Below, piece after piece: positions 24,667-33,887 of a DNA stretch of 64,000 bases. The number at the start of each line of letters is the position of its first letter. Position 1 is the first letter of the stretch. Origin of the DNA: Pseudomonas sp. PDM18. Lineage in GTDB: Bacteria > Pseudomonadota > Gammaproteobacteria > Pseudomonadales > Pseudomonadaceae. A program made the position numbers and the translations under genes. The DNA is taken from positions 496,001 through 560,000 of the forward strand of contig NZ_JACVBX010000002.1 of assembly GCF_014852585.1 (NCBI RefSeq), given 5' to 3'. The notes beneath the pieces are model-generated. The model saw only the letters and a list, made by a program, of their open reading frames with translations, searched no databases and had not been told where the DNA came from.

Positions 24667-26901
24667 TCAGAACGACGCGGTGAGGCTGGTGTACAGCGTG
24701 CGGCCCGGTTCGTTGTAGGTGGCGGCGCCGGCGCCCTCGATGCCGTTCACGCCCTGGGCGTTGCCCTCGCGGAACAGGCGCTTGTCGAAGACGTTGTCCA
24801 CCCCGGCGGTGAAGCTCAGGTTCTTCGTGAACACATAGGTGCCGCTCAGCCCGGCGATGGCGTAGGGCGAGAGCTGGTTGTTGGCGCTGCCGGTGACGCG
24901 GTCGCCGTGGTAGTCGTACTTCTTCGGCGTCTGCTTGCCGTACCAGGCGACGCTGGCTTGCAGCGACAGGGCGTCGGTGGCCTGCCAGTCGAGCATGGAG
25001 TTCAGGGTGTACTTGGGCGTCACTGAGAGTACGTCGCCGGTTTCCTTGTTTTTCGACTGCAGCATGTAGGTGAAGTTGTTGCTCCACTTCAGCTGCTCCA
25101 TCAGCGGGATGGTCAGGGTGCCTTCCAGGCCCTCGACCAGCGCCTTGGGCACGTTCTCCCACTGGTAGATCGCCGCGTTGGCGTAGCTGCCGTTGCCGCC
25201 GCTGGCCTGATCGATGGGCGACAGGCCCGACTCGATCTTGTTCTTGTAGTCATTGCGGAAGTAGGTCAGGCCGGCGATCAGGCCGTCCTTCTGGAACTCG
25301 ATGCCCAGCTCCTTGTTGACGCTGGTTTCCGCCTTGAGGTCCTCATTGCCCTGCAGGTAGCAGCTGGTGCTCTGGCCGTAGCAGCCCTGGCCACGGCTGT
25401 AGAGCAGGTAGTCGGGGTTGAGCTGGTAGAGGTTCGGCGCCTTGTAGGCGCGGGCGATGCCGGCCTTCAGGGTGACGGTATCGGTCAGCGCGTGGGACAG
25501 GTTCAACGACGGGCTGAAGTTGTCGCCGACCATGCTGTGGTGGTCCCAGCGCAGGCCGGGAGTGAGCATGGTGCCGGGCATCAGCTCGATGTTATCTTCG
25601 GCGAACAGCGAGAAGATCTGCGCCTGCGAGGTGGTGTCACGGTTGCTGCTGGTCAGACCCGGCACCGAGCCGCCTTCGCTGGTGGTCTGGGTGTTGGCGC
25701 TGGGGTCGTCGAGTTTCTGCTGCACCCATTCGCTGCCCAGGGTCAGGGTCTGGTCGCGCCAGGCGTGCAGCGGCAGGTTCACTTCGCCGTGGGCGGTGAG
25801 GTCACGCAGGGTGGCGGTGTAGAAATCGGTGTTGCTGAAGATGCCCTCGGTGCCGCCGGCCAGGCCTTCGTTGATGCGGCTGTTGCGGGTCTTCTCGTAC
25901 TGCAGGTAGGCCATGGAGCTGCCGAAGTCCCACTCACCGCGATGGGTGATCGAGTAGTTCTCGCGGTACATGCGGTTGGTCTCGTGACCGAGCATGGACT
26001 TCACGTTGGCGTTGCTGTTGGTGTTCTGCGTATCGCCGGTGTAGATGTTGCCCTGGCGGCTGAAGCCGGCCTCGAAATCCAACGTCTGCTCGGGCGTCAG
26101 GTGCCAGCTGAGCAGGCCGTTGACGTCCTTGTTGCGCACGCCTTCACGTCCGGCGGGGAGGGTGCCGGCCTGGTTGCCGGTGCGGTTGGATTCGTGGCCG
26201 GCGTTGATGTCCCAGTCGTCCGAGTCGGTCTTGGCGACGTTTCCGTACACGCGGTAGCTGAGGGTATCGGTCAGCGGGCCATTAAGGCCAAACGTCATGC
26301 GCTGAGTGGCGCCTTCGTCGCTGTGCTGCGGGAAGTTGCTGTAGACGGTGACGTCGCCGTGGGTTTCCTTGCCCGCCTGTTTGGTGATGATGTTCACCAC
26401 GCCGCCCGCCGCGCCGTTGCCATAACGCGCCGCCGCCGGGCCGCGCAGGACTTCGATGCGTTCCACCTGGTCGGCCGGCACCCAGTTGGTGTCGCCGCGC
26501 GAGTCGCGCTCGCCACGCCAGCCGTAGCGCACGGCGTTACGGCTGGAGACCGGCTTGCCGTCCACCAGGATCATGGTGTTTTCCGGGCCCATGCCGCGGA
26601 TATCGATCTGGCGGTTGTTGCCGCGCTGGCCGCTGGTGGAGTTACCGGTCAGGTTGACGCCCGGCATGGTGCGGATGATCTGCGACAGGTCGCTGGCCGG
26701 CGGGCGCTTCTTGATGTCTTCGGCGGTGATGATCGACACGCCCGGCATCTGCTTGGCTTCCTCGGCGGCGGTGGCGACGATGGTCTCGCTGTCGAACTCG
26801 ACGACATCGGAATCGGCGCTGGCGGCCTGTACGGCAAAGGACAGCAAGCAGCTGGACAGCAGCAGGAAGGGTGGAAGGAACTGCGTCGGACGGGACGGCA
26901 T
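24667..26901 (-). CDS. pfeA: Ferric-enterobactin TonB-dependent receptor PfeA
   Basis: 744 residues from the ATG at 26901, which has GGAGA 6-10 bases upstream; an ATG at 26955 would place the Fur box inside the gene. Signal peptide (FLPPFLLLSSCLLSFAVQAA), TonB box region (SETIVATAAEEAKQMPG), plug motifs (MPGVNLTGNSTSGQRGNNRQIDIRGMGPENTMILVDG) and RGPAAARYGNGAAGGVVNIITK, then a barrel ending TSLTASF. It follows P. aeruginosa PfeA closely over its full length. There is no STN domain; induction is through PfeS/PfeR encoded upstream. A Fur box sits just 5' of the gene. Confidence 0.94.
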   Translation of the reverse strand: MPSRPTQFLPPFLLLSSCLLSFAVQAASADSDVVEFDSETIVATAAEEAKQMPGVSIITAEDIKKRPPASDLSQIIRTMPGVNLTGNSTSGQRGNNRQIDIRGMGPENTMILVDGKPVSSRNAVRYGWRGERDSRGDTNWVPADQVERIEVLRGPAAARYGNGAAGGVVNIITKQAGKETHGDVTVYSNFPQHSDEGATQRMTFGLNGPLTDTLSYRVYGNVAKTDSDDWDINAGHESNRTGNQAGTLPAGREGVRNKDVNGLLSWHLTPEQTLDFEAGFSRQGNIYTGDTQNTNSNANVKSMLGHETNRMYRENYSITHRGEWDFGSSMAYLQYEKTRNSRINEGLAGGTEGIFSNTDFYTATLRDLTAHGEVNLPLHAWRDQTLTLGSEWVQQKLDDPSANTQTTSEGGSVPGLTSSNRDTTSQAQIFSLFAEDNIELMPGTMLTPGLRWDHHSMVGDNFSPSLNLSHALTDTVTLKAGIARAYKAPNLYQLNPDYLLYSRGQGCYGQSTSCYLQGNEDLKAETSVNKELGIEFQKDGLIAGLTYFRNDYKNKIESGLSPIDQASGGNGSYANAAIYQWENVPKALVEGLEGTLTIPLMEQLKWSNNFTYMLQSKNKETGDVLSVTPKYTLNSMLDWQATDALSLQASVAWYGKQTPKKYDYHGDRVTGSANNQLSPYAIAGLSGTYVFTKNLSFTAGVDNVFDKRLFREGNAQGVNGIEGAGAATYNEPGRTLYTSLTASF

Positions 26902-26930
26902 CGGTGATCTCCGGCAACTGAAAGATCGCC

Positions 26931-26953
26931 AAATGATAATTACTGCTATTTGC
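26931..26953 (-). promoter_or_regulatory. Fur box upstream of pfeA
   Basis: AAATGATAATTACTGCTATTTGC contains GATAAT and AATTA..TATT spacing of a Fur site, 30-52 bases before the pfeA ATG. On the minus strand it holds TTGCAAATAG, which recurs upstream of pfeR at 29074-29083. Confidence 0.6.
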
Positions 26954-26973
26954 AAGTAAAGCGCATTAACTTT

Positions 26974-28350
26974 CTAAACACTTGCGCCGTTTTGTTGGGC
27001 CGTAACGGCCGGTAGCAACAGGTGCAGGCAGAGACCGGCCTTACCATCGTCGCAGCCGTTCTCGGCCCACAAGCGCCCGTCCGCCAGCTCGACGCCGCGC
27101 CGGGCGATGGCCAGGCCAAGGCCGAATCCGCTGGACTCCGACGGCTGCAGCCGCTGGTAGGGCTGGAAGATGCGTTCGAGGTCTGCTTCGGCGACGCCGG
27201 GACCGTCGTCGCTGACGCACAGGTGCCAGAATGTGCCCTCGCGCCAACCGCCCAGGCGCACGCTGCCACCGCGCGGGGAGTGGCGGATGCCATTGCGCAG
27301 CAGGTTTTCGATGGCCTGGGCGAAGCTGTCCAGGTGTACCTGCACCACGCAGTCGGTGCCCAGCGAGCAGGGCAGCCGCTCGGGCTCCCAGCCACTTTCG
27401 AAGCAGGCGTCCTCGCGCAGCGCTTCCCAGACCGACAGCACCAGTACCGGCTCGCGTTCCAGTTGCGGGCGCTCGGTGTCCATCCAGGCGAGGTCGAGGG
27501 TGTCTTCCAGCAGGCGCTGCATGTCCTGGATCTCGTGGTCCAGGCGCTGCCGCAGCTGGTCCGCCGGCAGGTCGCTGTCGTGGGCAATACGCAGGCGCGC
27601 CAGCGGAGTACGCAACTCATGGGACAGCGTGCGCAGCAGCAGGCGTTGCTGCGCCAGGCTGTGCCGCAGGCGGTCAGCCATGTGGTCGAAGGCCAGCGCC
27701 AGTTCGCCCAGCTCGTCGCGGCGATGGGCCAGCGGGGTGCCGGGGCCCTCGCGGTCGAGATCGTCCGCGCGCAGGGCATCGGCGCGGGCGCGCAGGCGAT
27801 TGAGCGGCAGCACCAGGTGGCGATAGATCAGCAAGCCGAGGAGGGCGGCCAGCAGGGTCGGCACTACGCCGTGGCTGAACAGGTGCGTCCAGGGCGTCAG
27901 GCCGCCCGGAAGCAGGCGCTCGGGCAACTGCATGACCAGCCGGCCGCGCTCGGGATGTCGGGGGAATTCGATGCTGACGTAGGGCAACTCGTCCTGCAGG
28001 CGCCGGCTCATCGGCCAGTCAAGCTTGCGCATGAAGGTGAGGTGGCTGGATTCCTCCGCCGTCAGCGCCGTGCTTCCCAGGCTCTGCAGGTGTGAACCGA
28101 TCACCGCGACCCAGGTGTCTTCGGCGGCGGACAGCTGCTGGCGGAAGCGTTCCACGCCCTCGGCGCCCTGGTGCTCCCAGACCGTTTCCGCTTGTTCTGC
28201 GTAGCGTGCCAGGTAGTCGCGGTCCTCGGTGCCGAGGAAATAGGTGCTGCGCTCCAGCGACAGGCCCCAGGTCCAGATCAGCCAGGTCAGCAGCAGGCAG
28301 AAGCCGACCTGCAGCGCGGCAATCTTCCACAGCAGCGGGTGACGGCGCAT
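26974..28350 (-). CDS. pfeS: Sensor histidine kinase PfeS
   Basis: 458 residues. Transmembrane segments near 10-30 (IAALQVGFCLLLTWLIWTWG) and 155-180 enclose a periplasmic sensor loop of about 125 residues. Then HAMP (NRLRARADALRADDLDREG), H-box SHELRTPLARLRIAHD with the phosphorylated His near 245, N-box NLLRNGIRHSPR, and G boxes DDGPGVAEADLERIF and GFGLGLAIARRG. It senses ferric-enterobactin or its products in the periplasm. It overlaps pfeR by one base (stop/start ATGA). Confidence 0.9.
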   Translation of the reverse strand: MRRHPLLWKIAALQVGFCLLLTWLIWTWGLSLERSTYFLGTEDRDYLARYAEQAETVWEHQGAEGVERFRQQLSAAEDTWVAVIGSHLQSLGSTALTAEESSHLTFMRKLDWPMSRRLQDELPYVSIEFPRHPERGRLVMQLPERLLPGGLTPWTHLFSHGVVPTLLAALLGLLIYRHLVLPLNRLRARADALRADDLDREGPGTPLAHRRDELGELALAFDHMADRLRHSLAQQRLLLRTLSHELRTPLARLRIAHDSDLPADQLRQRLDHEIQDMQRLLEDTLDLAWMDTERPQLEREPVLVLSVWEALREDACFESGWEPERLPCSLGTDCVVQVHLDSFAQAIENLLRNGIRHSPRGGSVRLGGWREGTFWHLCVSDDGPGVAEADLERIFQPYQRLQPSESSGFGLGLAIARRGVELADGRLWAENGCDDGKAGLCLHLLLPAVTAQQNGASV

Positions 28351-29051
28351 CAGTGACGTTCCGCATCCACCAGGATGTAACCCTGGCCGCGCACGGCCTG
28401 GATCTGCACCTGCTGCGCACCGATGGCGGCAAGCTTGCGGCGCAGGTTGCAGACGTGCACATCCAGCCCCCGGTCGAGGCGCGTGTAAGTGCGGTGCAGG
28501 ACGCTCTGGTAGAGAAAGCTCTTGCTCAGCGCTTCGCCGGCATGGGCGCTCAGCGTCGCCAAAAGGCGGTACTCGGAATTCGTCAGGCCGGCGTGTTCAC
28601 CGTTGCGGGAAACGTCCTGCAGTTCATCGTCGAACTGCAAAGAGCTTTGCCGTTGAGGCTCGCTCTGCGCGGTGCGGGCTCGATCCAGGTTGGCCCGACG
28701 CAGCAGCGCATCGATTCGCGCATCCAGTTCCGCCAGGCTGAACGGTTTGGGCAGGTAGTCGTCGGCGCCGCGGGTGAAGCCGGTGATGCGGTCCTGTTCC
28801 GCGCCCAGGGCGGACATCAGCATCACCGGTGTAGTGCGCGCGTTGCGCAGCGTATCCAGCAAGGAAAGGCCATCGACGCCGGGCAGCATGATGTCCAGCA
28901 GGACCAAATCGAAATCGTTCTGGTGGACGGCCACCAGCCCCTGGTCACCGTTCGCGCAAGTAGTGACGGCAAAGCCGCGCTCACAGAAATGACGTTCGAG
29001 GTCCAGGCGAAGACGGGAATCGTCTTCCACCAGCAAGAGCGAAGGGGACAC
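28350..29051 (-). CDS. pfeR: Response regulator PfeR, OmpR family
   Basis: 233 residues with a GTG start. Receiver domain MSPSLLLVEDDSRLRLDLERHF with phosphoacceptor Asp in LVLLDIMLPG near 51-55 and the Lys in LPKPFSLAELD. The C-terminal winged helix of the OmpR class ends VRGQGYILV. It activates pfeA expression with PfeS. The order pfeR-pfeS-pfeA-pfeE is as in P. aeruginosa. Confidence 0.9.
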   Translation of the reverse strand: MSPSLLLVEDDSRLRLDLERHFCERGFAVTTCANGDQGLVAVHQNDFDLVLLDIMLPGVDGLSLLDTLRNARTTPVMLMSALGAEQDRITGFTRGADDYLPKPFSLAELDARIDALLRRANLDRARTAQSEPQRQSSLQFDDELQDVSRNGEHAGLTNSEYRLLATLSAHAGEALSKSFLYQSVLHRTYTRLDRGLDVHVCNLRRKLAAIGAQQVQIQAVRGQGYILVDAERH

Positions 29052-29060
29052 AGCAGGCCT

Positions 29061-29083
29061 TGATGAGAATATTTACTATTTGC
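29061..29083 (-). promoter_or_regulatory. Fur-box-like site upstream of pfeR
   Basis: TGATGAGAATATTTACTATTTGC is AT-rich, Fur-like and starts 10 bases before the GTG, so it could also cover the ribosome site. It shares TTGCAAATAG (minus strand) with the pfeA site. Confidence 0.5.
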
Positions 29084-29147
29084 AACTATCTCACCCATTT
29101 CTGTCAGAAGGCAATGGCGATCTGCCGTGCACCTGTCAGAAATGGCC

Positions 29148-29597
29148 TCAGACCCAGCGTCGCACTCGGCCGCAGTAAGCGTCGAATTCGGAACCGAACA
29201 GCTCGCGCAGGGCACGTTCTTCCGGGCGGATCTGGAAGCGCCCGATGAACAGCACGAAAGCCGCGACGCCAAGCACCGCCAGCGCCGAACCGAGGAACAC
29301 GCACCACCCCAGCAGGACGATCGCGAAACCCAGGTACATGGGGTTGCGCGTATGCCGGTAGATACCGGCGACCACCAATGAGGAGGCCGACTCCGGCTTC
29401 AGCGGGTTGACTGTGGTGCGCGCGCGGCGAAACGACGCGACTCCGGCCAGGCAGACCGCGACCCCGGCCAGCATTACCAGCAGGGTCAGCCACAGCCGGC
29501 TGCCCAGCGGATCAATCGGGCGCACCGCGAGCCACATCAGCACGGCGGTAATGATCGCCACCAGGGGCGGGGGAATACGGTGTTCCAGCCAATCCAT
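29148..29597 (-). CDS. Isoprenylcysteine methyltransferase-like membrane protein
   Basis: 149 residues with four hydrophobic segments and the phospholipid/isoprenylcysteine methyltransferase signature: GIYRHTRNPMYLGFAIVLLGW, then RPEERALRELFGSEFDAYCGRVRRW. The RHTRNPMY and EE..L motifs bind S-adenosylmethionine and the polar substrate group in this family. Bacterial members methylate small lipophilic thiols or lipids; the substrate is not known. It is a single gene between pfeR and a propeller protein. Confidence 0.8.
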   Translation of the reverse strand: MDWLEHRIPPPLVAIITAVLMWLAVRPIDPLGSRLWLTLLVMLAGVAVCLAGVASFRRARTTVNPLKPESASSLVVAGIYRHTRNPMYLGFAIVLLGWCVFLGSALAVLGVAAFVLFIGRFQIRPEERALRELFGSEFDAYCGRVRRWV

Positions 29598-29662
29598 GCT
29601 CGGTCTCCGGGCCAGTGCGGCCTTCTCCAGTGAGGTGCCTACACTAGCCCAGATTGCCGTTT

Positions 29663-30313
29663 TCAGCGCGGCCGGCGTACCGCCCGAACCTTGCCGCTGT
29701 TGCCGCCACCACAGTAGAAGCGCTCGCCGCCGTCGGCCTCCAAGCCGGAAACATGTACGCCTTCGGGCATGTCCAGTTGCTCCAGAACCGCGCCGGACTG
29801 CGGATCGATGCGGCGTAGCTCGCTGTAGGTCGATTCCGGCTCCCAGGTGCCATGCCAGAGTTGGCCTTCGACCCAGGTCACCCCAGTGACGAAACGATTT
29901 GAATCAATCGTACGGAGGATTTCGCCGGTTTCCGGGTCGATCTGATGAATCTTCCGGGCGCGGTACTCGCCGACCCAGAGCGAACCTTCCGCCCAGGCCA
30001 TGCCGGAATCGCCGCCATTGCCCGGTGCGGGGATGGTCGAGAGCACCTTGCCGCTGGCGGGGTCGATCTTCTGGATGATGCTTTCTCCGATCTGGTACAG
30101 GTGCTTGCCGTCAAAGGCGGTGCCGGCGTGGGCCGGAACCGGGATCGACGCTTCCAGCTGACCGCTTTGCGGGTCGAGCCGGCTCAGACTGTCGCCGGTG
30201 GCGATCCAGACGTGCCGGCCGTCGAAGGTCACACCGGCGACGGTTTCGACGCCGGGGAACGGACCGTACTCCTCCAGCACCTGCGCGGGAGATTGCTTGT
30301 AGTGGGTAGTCAT
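29663..30313 (-). CDS. Glutaminyl-cyclase-like/YncE-like beta-propeller protein
   Basis: 216 residues from the ATG at 30313. It contains at least four short blades, e.g. VAGVTFDGRHVWIATGDSLSRLDPQSGQL, AGTAFDGKHLYQIGESIIQKIDPASGKV, SGMAWAEGSLWVGEYRARKIHQIDPETGEI, VTGVTWVEGQLWHGTWEPES. This is a small WD-like/SMP-30 style propeller. No signal peptide. Function is unknown; glutamine cyclotransferase activity is not claimed. Confidence 0.7.
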   Translation of the reverse strand: MTTHYKQSPAQVLEEYGPFPGVETVAGVTFDGRHVWIATGDSLSRLDPQSGQLEASIPVPAHAGTAFDGKHLYQIGESIIQKIDPASGKVLSTIPAPGNGGDSGMAWAEGSLWVGEYRARKIHQIDPETGEILRTIDSNRFVTGVTWVEGQLWHGTWEPESTYSELRRIDPQSGAVLEQLDMPEGVHVSGLEADGGERFYCGGGNSGKVRAVRRPR

Positions 30314-30354
30314 GGTGTTGCCCTGCACGTTAAGGGTGGGAGCCTTCAGCCTAT

Positions 30355-31551
30355 TCAGACACCGAAGGGAGCGGGGAGTAACAAGGTCGTCGCGAATCCC
30401 GGCGCTGGCGGCAGCATCCAGCGTCGGGCGCGCCCTTGCCCGAGGGCCTGCACCAAGCCGGCTTCGGACAGCGTTTCGAGGGCGCGCTGCACGCTGCGCT
30501 GGCTGGTATCCAGCGCCAATGCCAGGGCCGAACTGGACCAGGCCTGGCCGTCACTGAGCAGCGCCAGCACTTCAGCGTTGGCTTCCTCCAGCGGAGGCGC
30601 AAGGACCACCGGATTGGCGGCGACCAGCCGATAACCGCGAGGCGTCGACTCGATACCGGCCAGGGGTTGCAGCAGGCGCCGCAGGCGGCCGATTTCCACG
30701 CGCAGGCGTGCCCGGTGGGTTTCGTCCGGGTGACGGGTGCGGAACACCCGGCCGATCAGCTCGGAACGCGCCATGTCATGGGGCCAGGCCTCGGCCAGTG
30801 CGCGGGCAAGGGCAAAGAGCACCGGGCGGCTGCCCAGTGCGAGGCTGCCCACGCGGTTGCGACAGGCGTCCACCACCAGGGCATCGGAGCGCAGCAGGTT
30901 TTCCACTTCATCCAGCGACAGCAGGCGCGTGTGCGGGGGACTGATCTGCCGGGCCGCCGGCGCATCGAGGATGCGCGCCGCCTGGTCGACCTCCGCACGC
31001 AGGGCAGGAATACCCGAAGCGGCAGCAGCCTCGGCGGCTTTGCGCAAAGCGCTCCGAGCCTCATGCGCGTGCAGCCGGCGAACGGCGATGCCGGCCGAAA
31101 TCAGCCAATGCACAGCACGTAGCGGCGCGGGTAGTGATTCGGGCTCCAGCTCGGTGAGGGCGGCATGGGCTTGATCGAGCTGGCCGATGAGCAGCGCGCG
31201 GCGGATCAGCAGGTAATGGGCATGGGCAGCGTTGACCCTGTCGCCATGGAACTGCAGCACCCGCGCCGCCTGCTCCAGCGGCACCGTCGGCCAGTTCAGT
31301 TCGCGGCTGGCCAGCGCCACTTCCGCTTCGGCCACGAGGCAGCGGGCGCGCTCCCTCGGTTCGTGGGCGCCAAAGGTGCGGGCGGCGCGGCGAAGCAGGG
31401 CGCGCGCACGCGGGAAATCGCCCAGCTGGGCCATGGCGATGCCGCGCAGGGCCAGCGCCGGCGGGTCTTCGCGCAGCGCCACGCGGTTCAGCGCGCCCAG
31501 CGGGTCGCCCGTGGCCAGGGCACGAGCTGCTGCCGTGATCAGCGAATCCAT
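30355..31551 (-). CDS. Helix-turn-helix transcriptional regulator with TPR-like N-terminal region
   Basis: 398 residues from the ATG at 31551, which has AGGATTTCC upstream. Residues 1-200 are Ala/Leu/Arg-rich helical repeats resembling TPRs (ALALRGIAMAQLGDFPRARALLRRAARTFG). Around 240-320 there is an OmpR-like winged helix (WPHDMARSELIGRVFRTRHPDETHRARLRVEIGRLRRLL..GIESTPRGYRLVA), and near 345-380 a second small helix-turn-helix (WSSSALALALDTSQRSVQRALETLSEAGLVQALG). It is divergent from the DUF899 gene with 95 bases between, so that gene is the likely target. Family name unknown. Confidence 0.75.
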   Translation of the reverse strand: MDSLITAAARALATGDPLGALNRVALREDPPALALRGIAMAQLGDFPRARALLRRAARTFGAHEPRERARCLVAEAEVALASRELNWPTVPLEQAARVLQFHGDRVNAAHAHYLLIRRALLIGQLDQAHAALTELEPESLPAPLRAVHWLISAGIAVRRLHAHEARSALRKAAEAAAASGIPALRAEVDQAARILDAPAARQISPPHTRLLSLDEVENLLRSDALVVDACRNRVGSLALGSRPVLFALARALAEAWPHDMARSELIGRVFRTRHPDETHRARLRVEIGRLRRLLQPLAGIESTPRGYRLVAANPVVLAPPLEEANAEVLALLSDGQAWSSSALALALDTSQRSVQRALETLSEAGLVQALGQGRARRWMLPPAPGFATTLLLPAPFGV

Positions 31552-31646
31552 GGAAATCCTGCCAACTTTGTCACTCCCGTCGAGCACGGCACGCTGCTTA
31601 GTCTAAGCCATGCCCACCGAGCCGCCGCTGGCGGAGGAGAACTGTC

Positions 31647-32396
31647 ATGACTGCCCATCCCACCGCTACCCGCGAAGAATGGCTGGCCGCGCGCCTGGAG
31701 CTGCTGGTCGAGGAAAAGGCTCTGACCCGGCGCAGCGACGAACTGGCGCTCAAGCGCCAGGCGCTGCCCTGGGTGCTGGTCGACAAGGACTACCGCTTCG
31801 ACACCGAGCAGGGCCCGGCGAGCCTTGCCGACCTGTTCGCCGGCCGTTCGCAGCTGCTGGTCTATCACTTCATGTTCGGCCCGGACTACCGTGCCGGCTG
31901 CCCGTCCTGCTCGAACATCGCCGATGGCTTCGATGGCTACGCAACTCACCTGGCGAACCATGATGTGAGCCTGCTGGCCGTCTCCCGAGCACCGCTGGAG
32001 ACATTGCTGGTCTACCGTCGGCGCATGGGCTGGAGCTTCCCGTGGGCGTCATCCCACGGCAGCGGGTTCAACTATGACTTCAATGTGTCTTTCACCGAGG
32101 CGCAGCAGCGCGGTGGGGAGGTCGACTACAACTTCCGCCGCGCAGGCCCCGCTGCAGGTCCTGCGCCGGCGCCTGTGGTGGAAATCGCCGCCTGCTGCGG
32201 CACCGACGTGGCGACCTTCACCCGCGACCTGCCGGGGATGAGCAGCTTCGTGCGTGAAGGCGACAACATCTATCACTGCTACTCCACATACGCACGCGGG
32301 CTGGACGCGCTCTGGGGGCTGTTCCAGTGGCTCGACCGTGCGCCTTTGGGGCGCAACGAGCAGGGCATCTGGTGGCGCCGGCACGACGAGTATTAA
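31647..32396 (+). CDS. DUF899 thioredoxin-fold protein
   Basis: 249 residues. Typical DUF899 blocks: TREEWLAARLELLVEEKALTRRSDELALKRQALPWV, YHFMFGPDYRAGCPSCSNIADGF, and SRAPLETLLVYRRRMGWSFPWASSHGSGFNYDF. The Cys pair of CPSC suggests a thioredoxin-like redox site. Function in the family is not established. It has a strong ribosome site (GGAGGAG) and converges on the ABC permease gene with only 3 bases between stop codons. Confidence 0.85.
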   Translation: MTAHPTATREEWLAARLELLVEEKALTRRSDELALKRQALPWVLVDKDYRFDTEQGPASLADLFAGRSQLLVYHFMFGPDYRAGCPSCSNIADGFDGYATHLANHDVSLLAVSRAPLETLLVYRRRMGWSFPWASSHGSGFNYDFNVSFTEAQQRGGEVDYNFRRAGPAAGPAPAPVVEIAACCGTDVATFTRDLPGMSSFVREGDNIYHCYSTYARGLDALWGLFQWLDRAPLGRNEQGIWWRRHDEY

Positions 32397-32399
32397 GTC

Positions 32400-33092
32400 T
32401 CACACCGCCTTGCGGTAATCCGGTCGCAGCCTTGCCAGCAGTGCTGCGGCCAGGTCCAGCGCCGAGCACAGCAGGAAGTAGAGTAGGGCGACGAACAGGA
32501 ATATTTCCGTGGGATGGACCATTACCCGGTTGCTCACCTGGGTGGCGACGAAGGAGAGCTCGCCGACGCCGATCACGTAGGCCAGCGAGGTGTCCTTGAT
32601 CAGCGAGACCCATTGATTCAAGAAGGACGGCAGCATGATCGGCAGCGCCTGCGGCAGGATCACCAGGGTGAGCACCTGCCACGGGCGCAGGCCCAGCGCG
32701 CGGGCGGCGTCCCACTGGCCCTTGGGCAGGCTTTCGATGCCGGCGTGCACCGAGTGCGCCAGATAGGCCCCGCCGATCAGCGAGAGCGCGCAGACCACCG
32801 TACCCAGCGCCGGCACGTCGAAGTGGAAGACGATGGGCAGTAGGAAGTAGGTCCAGAAGATCAGCATCAGCACCGGGATCGCGCGGAAGAAGCCAAGGAA
32901 GCCCACCAGCAGCAGGCGCGGTTTGCCGCGCAACACTGACAAGGCAATGCCCAGCGCAAGGCCGATGACCGCAGAGACGATGCCGGAGGCCAGCGCTAGC
33001 AGGATGGTCAGCGCGGCGCCGCCCAGCGGGCCGTCGGGGTAGGCGCCGACGAGGAAATAGGAGAGGTTGTCGTGGATGACGGAGAAGTCCAT
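32400..33092 (-). CDS. Polar amino-acid ABC transporter permease
   Basis: 230 residues, HisM/GlnP family with about five transmembrane helices and the EAA-type loop ARALGLRPWQVLTLVILPQALPIMLPSFLNQ. LFRAIPVL motif appears as FFRAIPVLMLIFWTYFLLP. It is the second permease of the pair, starting 1 base after the upstream permease stop codon. Pairs of such permeases form the membrane channel for polar amino acids or cystine. Confidence 0.87.
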   Translation of the reverse strand: MDFSVIHDNLSYFLVGAYPDGPLGGAALTILLALASGIVSAVIGLALGIALSVLRGKPRLLLVGFLGFFRAIPVLMLIFWTYFLLPIVFHFDVPALGTVVCALSLIGGAYLAHSVHAGIESLPKGQWDAARALGLRPWQVLTLVILPQALPIMLPSFLNQWVSLIKDTSLAYVIGVGELSFVATQVSNRVMVHPTEIFLFVALLYFLLCSALDLAAALLARLRPDYRKAV

Positions 33093-33093
33093 G

Positions 33094-33807
33094 TCAGGCT
33101 CCCTGGCGGTAGCGGCGGGTCTGCTGCAGCGCCTGGCCCAGCGCCTCGATCAGCGCGATGGCGCCGATGTAGAGCAGGGTGGCGACACCGAACGCCTGGA
33201 AGGTCTTGAAGGTCTGCGTCTCCACCTGGCGCGATGCGTAGGACAGCTCCGCCAGCCCGATGGCCATCGCCAGCGAGGAGTTCTTCAGCGCGTTCATGTA
33301 TTGCCCCATCAGCGGTGGCAACGCGGTGCGCAGCGCCTGCGGCAGGATTACCCAGCGCCACACCTGGATTGGGCGCAGGCCCAGCGCCATGCCAGCGTCG
33401 CGCTGCTGCTCGCTTACCGAGGCGATGCCGGCGCGGAATTCCTCGGCGATGAACGCTGTGGTGTAGAGCGTCAGGCCCCAGGCGGCGGCGAGGAATTCGA
33501 ACGACGGCCACGCCAGAGCGCCCAGCTCATGGGGCGTATTCAGCCAGAACACGAAGTCCTCCGGGAGCAGCGCCGGCACGCCGAAGTACCAGAAGAACAG
33601 CTGTACCAGCAGCGGCGTATTGCGAAACAGCGCGAGATAGGCCCGCGCCGGCCACGACAGCCAGCGCGACTTCGCCTGCCGGGCAATCGCCAGCGGCGCG
33701 CCGAGCAGGGTGGCGACCACGCAGCAGAACAGGGAAATACCGAGGGTGAGCAGGAAGCCGTCGAGCAGCCAGCTCAGGTAGGTCGGGGCGAGCAGTTCGC
33801 CGAACAT
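33094..33807 (-). CDS. Polar amino-acid ABC transporter permease
   Basis: 237 residues, GltJ/HisQ family: YLALFRNTPLLVQLFFWYFG, and the ATPase-contact loop DAGMALGLRPIQVWRWVILPQALRTALPPLMGQ. It lies between the binding-protein gene (80 bases upstream) and the second permease. No ATPase gene follows; the next gene downstream is the converging DUF899 gene. Confidence 0.87.
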   Translation of the reverse strand: MFGELLAPTYLSWLLDGFLLTLGISLFCCVVATLLGAPLAIARQAKSRWLSWPARAYLALFRNTPLLVQLFFWYFGVPALLPEDFVFWLNTPHELGALAWPSFEFLAAAWGLTLYTTAFIAEEFRAGIASVSEQQRDAGMALGLRPIQVWRWVILPQALRTALPPLMGQYMNALKNSSLAMAIGLAELSYASRQVETQTFKTFQAFGVATLLYIGAIALIEALGQALQQTRRYRQGA

Positions 33808-33887
33808 CGTGAAAGTCCATCAGAGGGCAGGAAAGGCAACGCCCCACGGGTGTGGGGCGTGCGGTGGTGCGCTGCGCGGGGCGGGGA

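Noticed and set aside
26902-26955. Longer pfeA start at 26955
   Set aside because: It would put the Fur box in the coding region and add non-signal residues; the ATG at 26901 has a ribosome site and matches PfeA.
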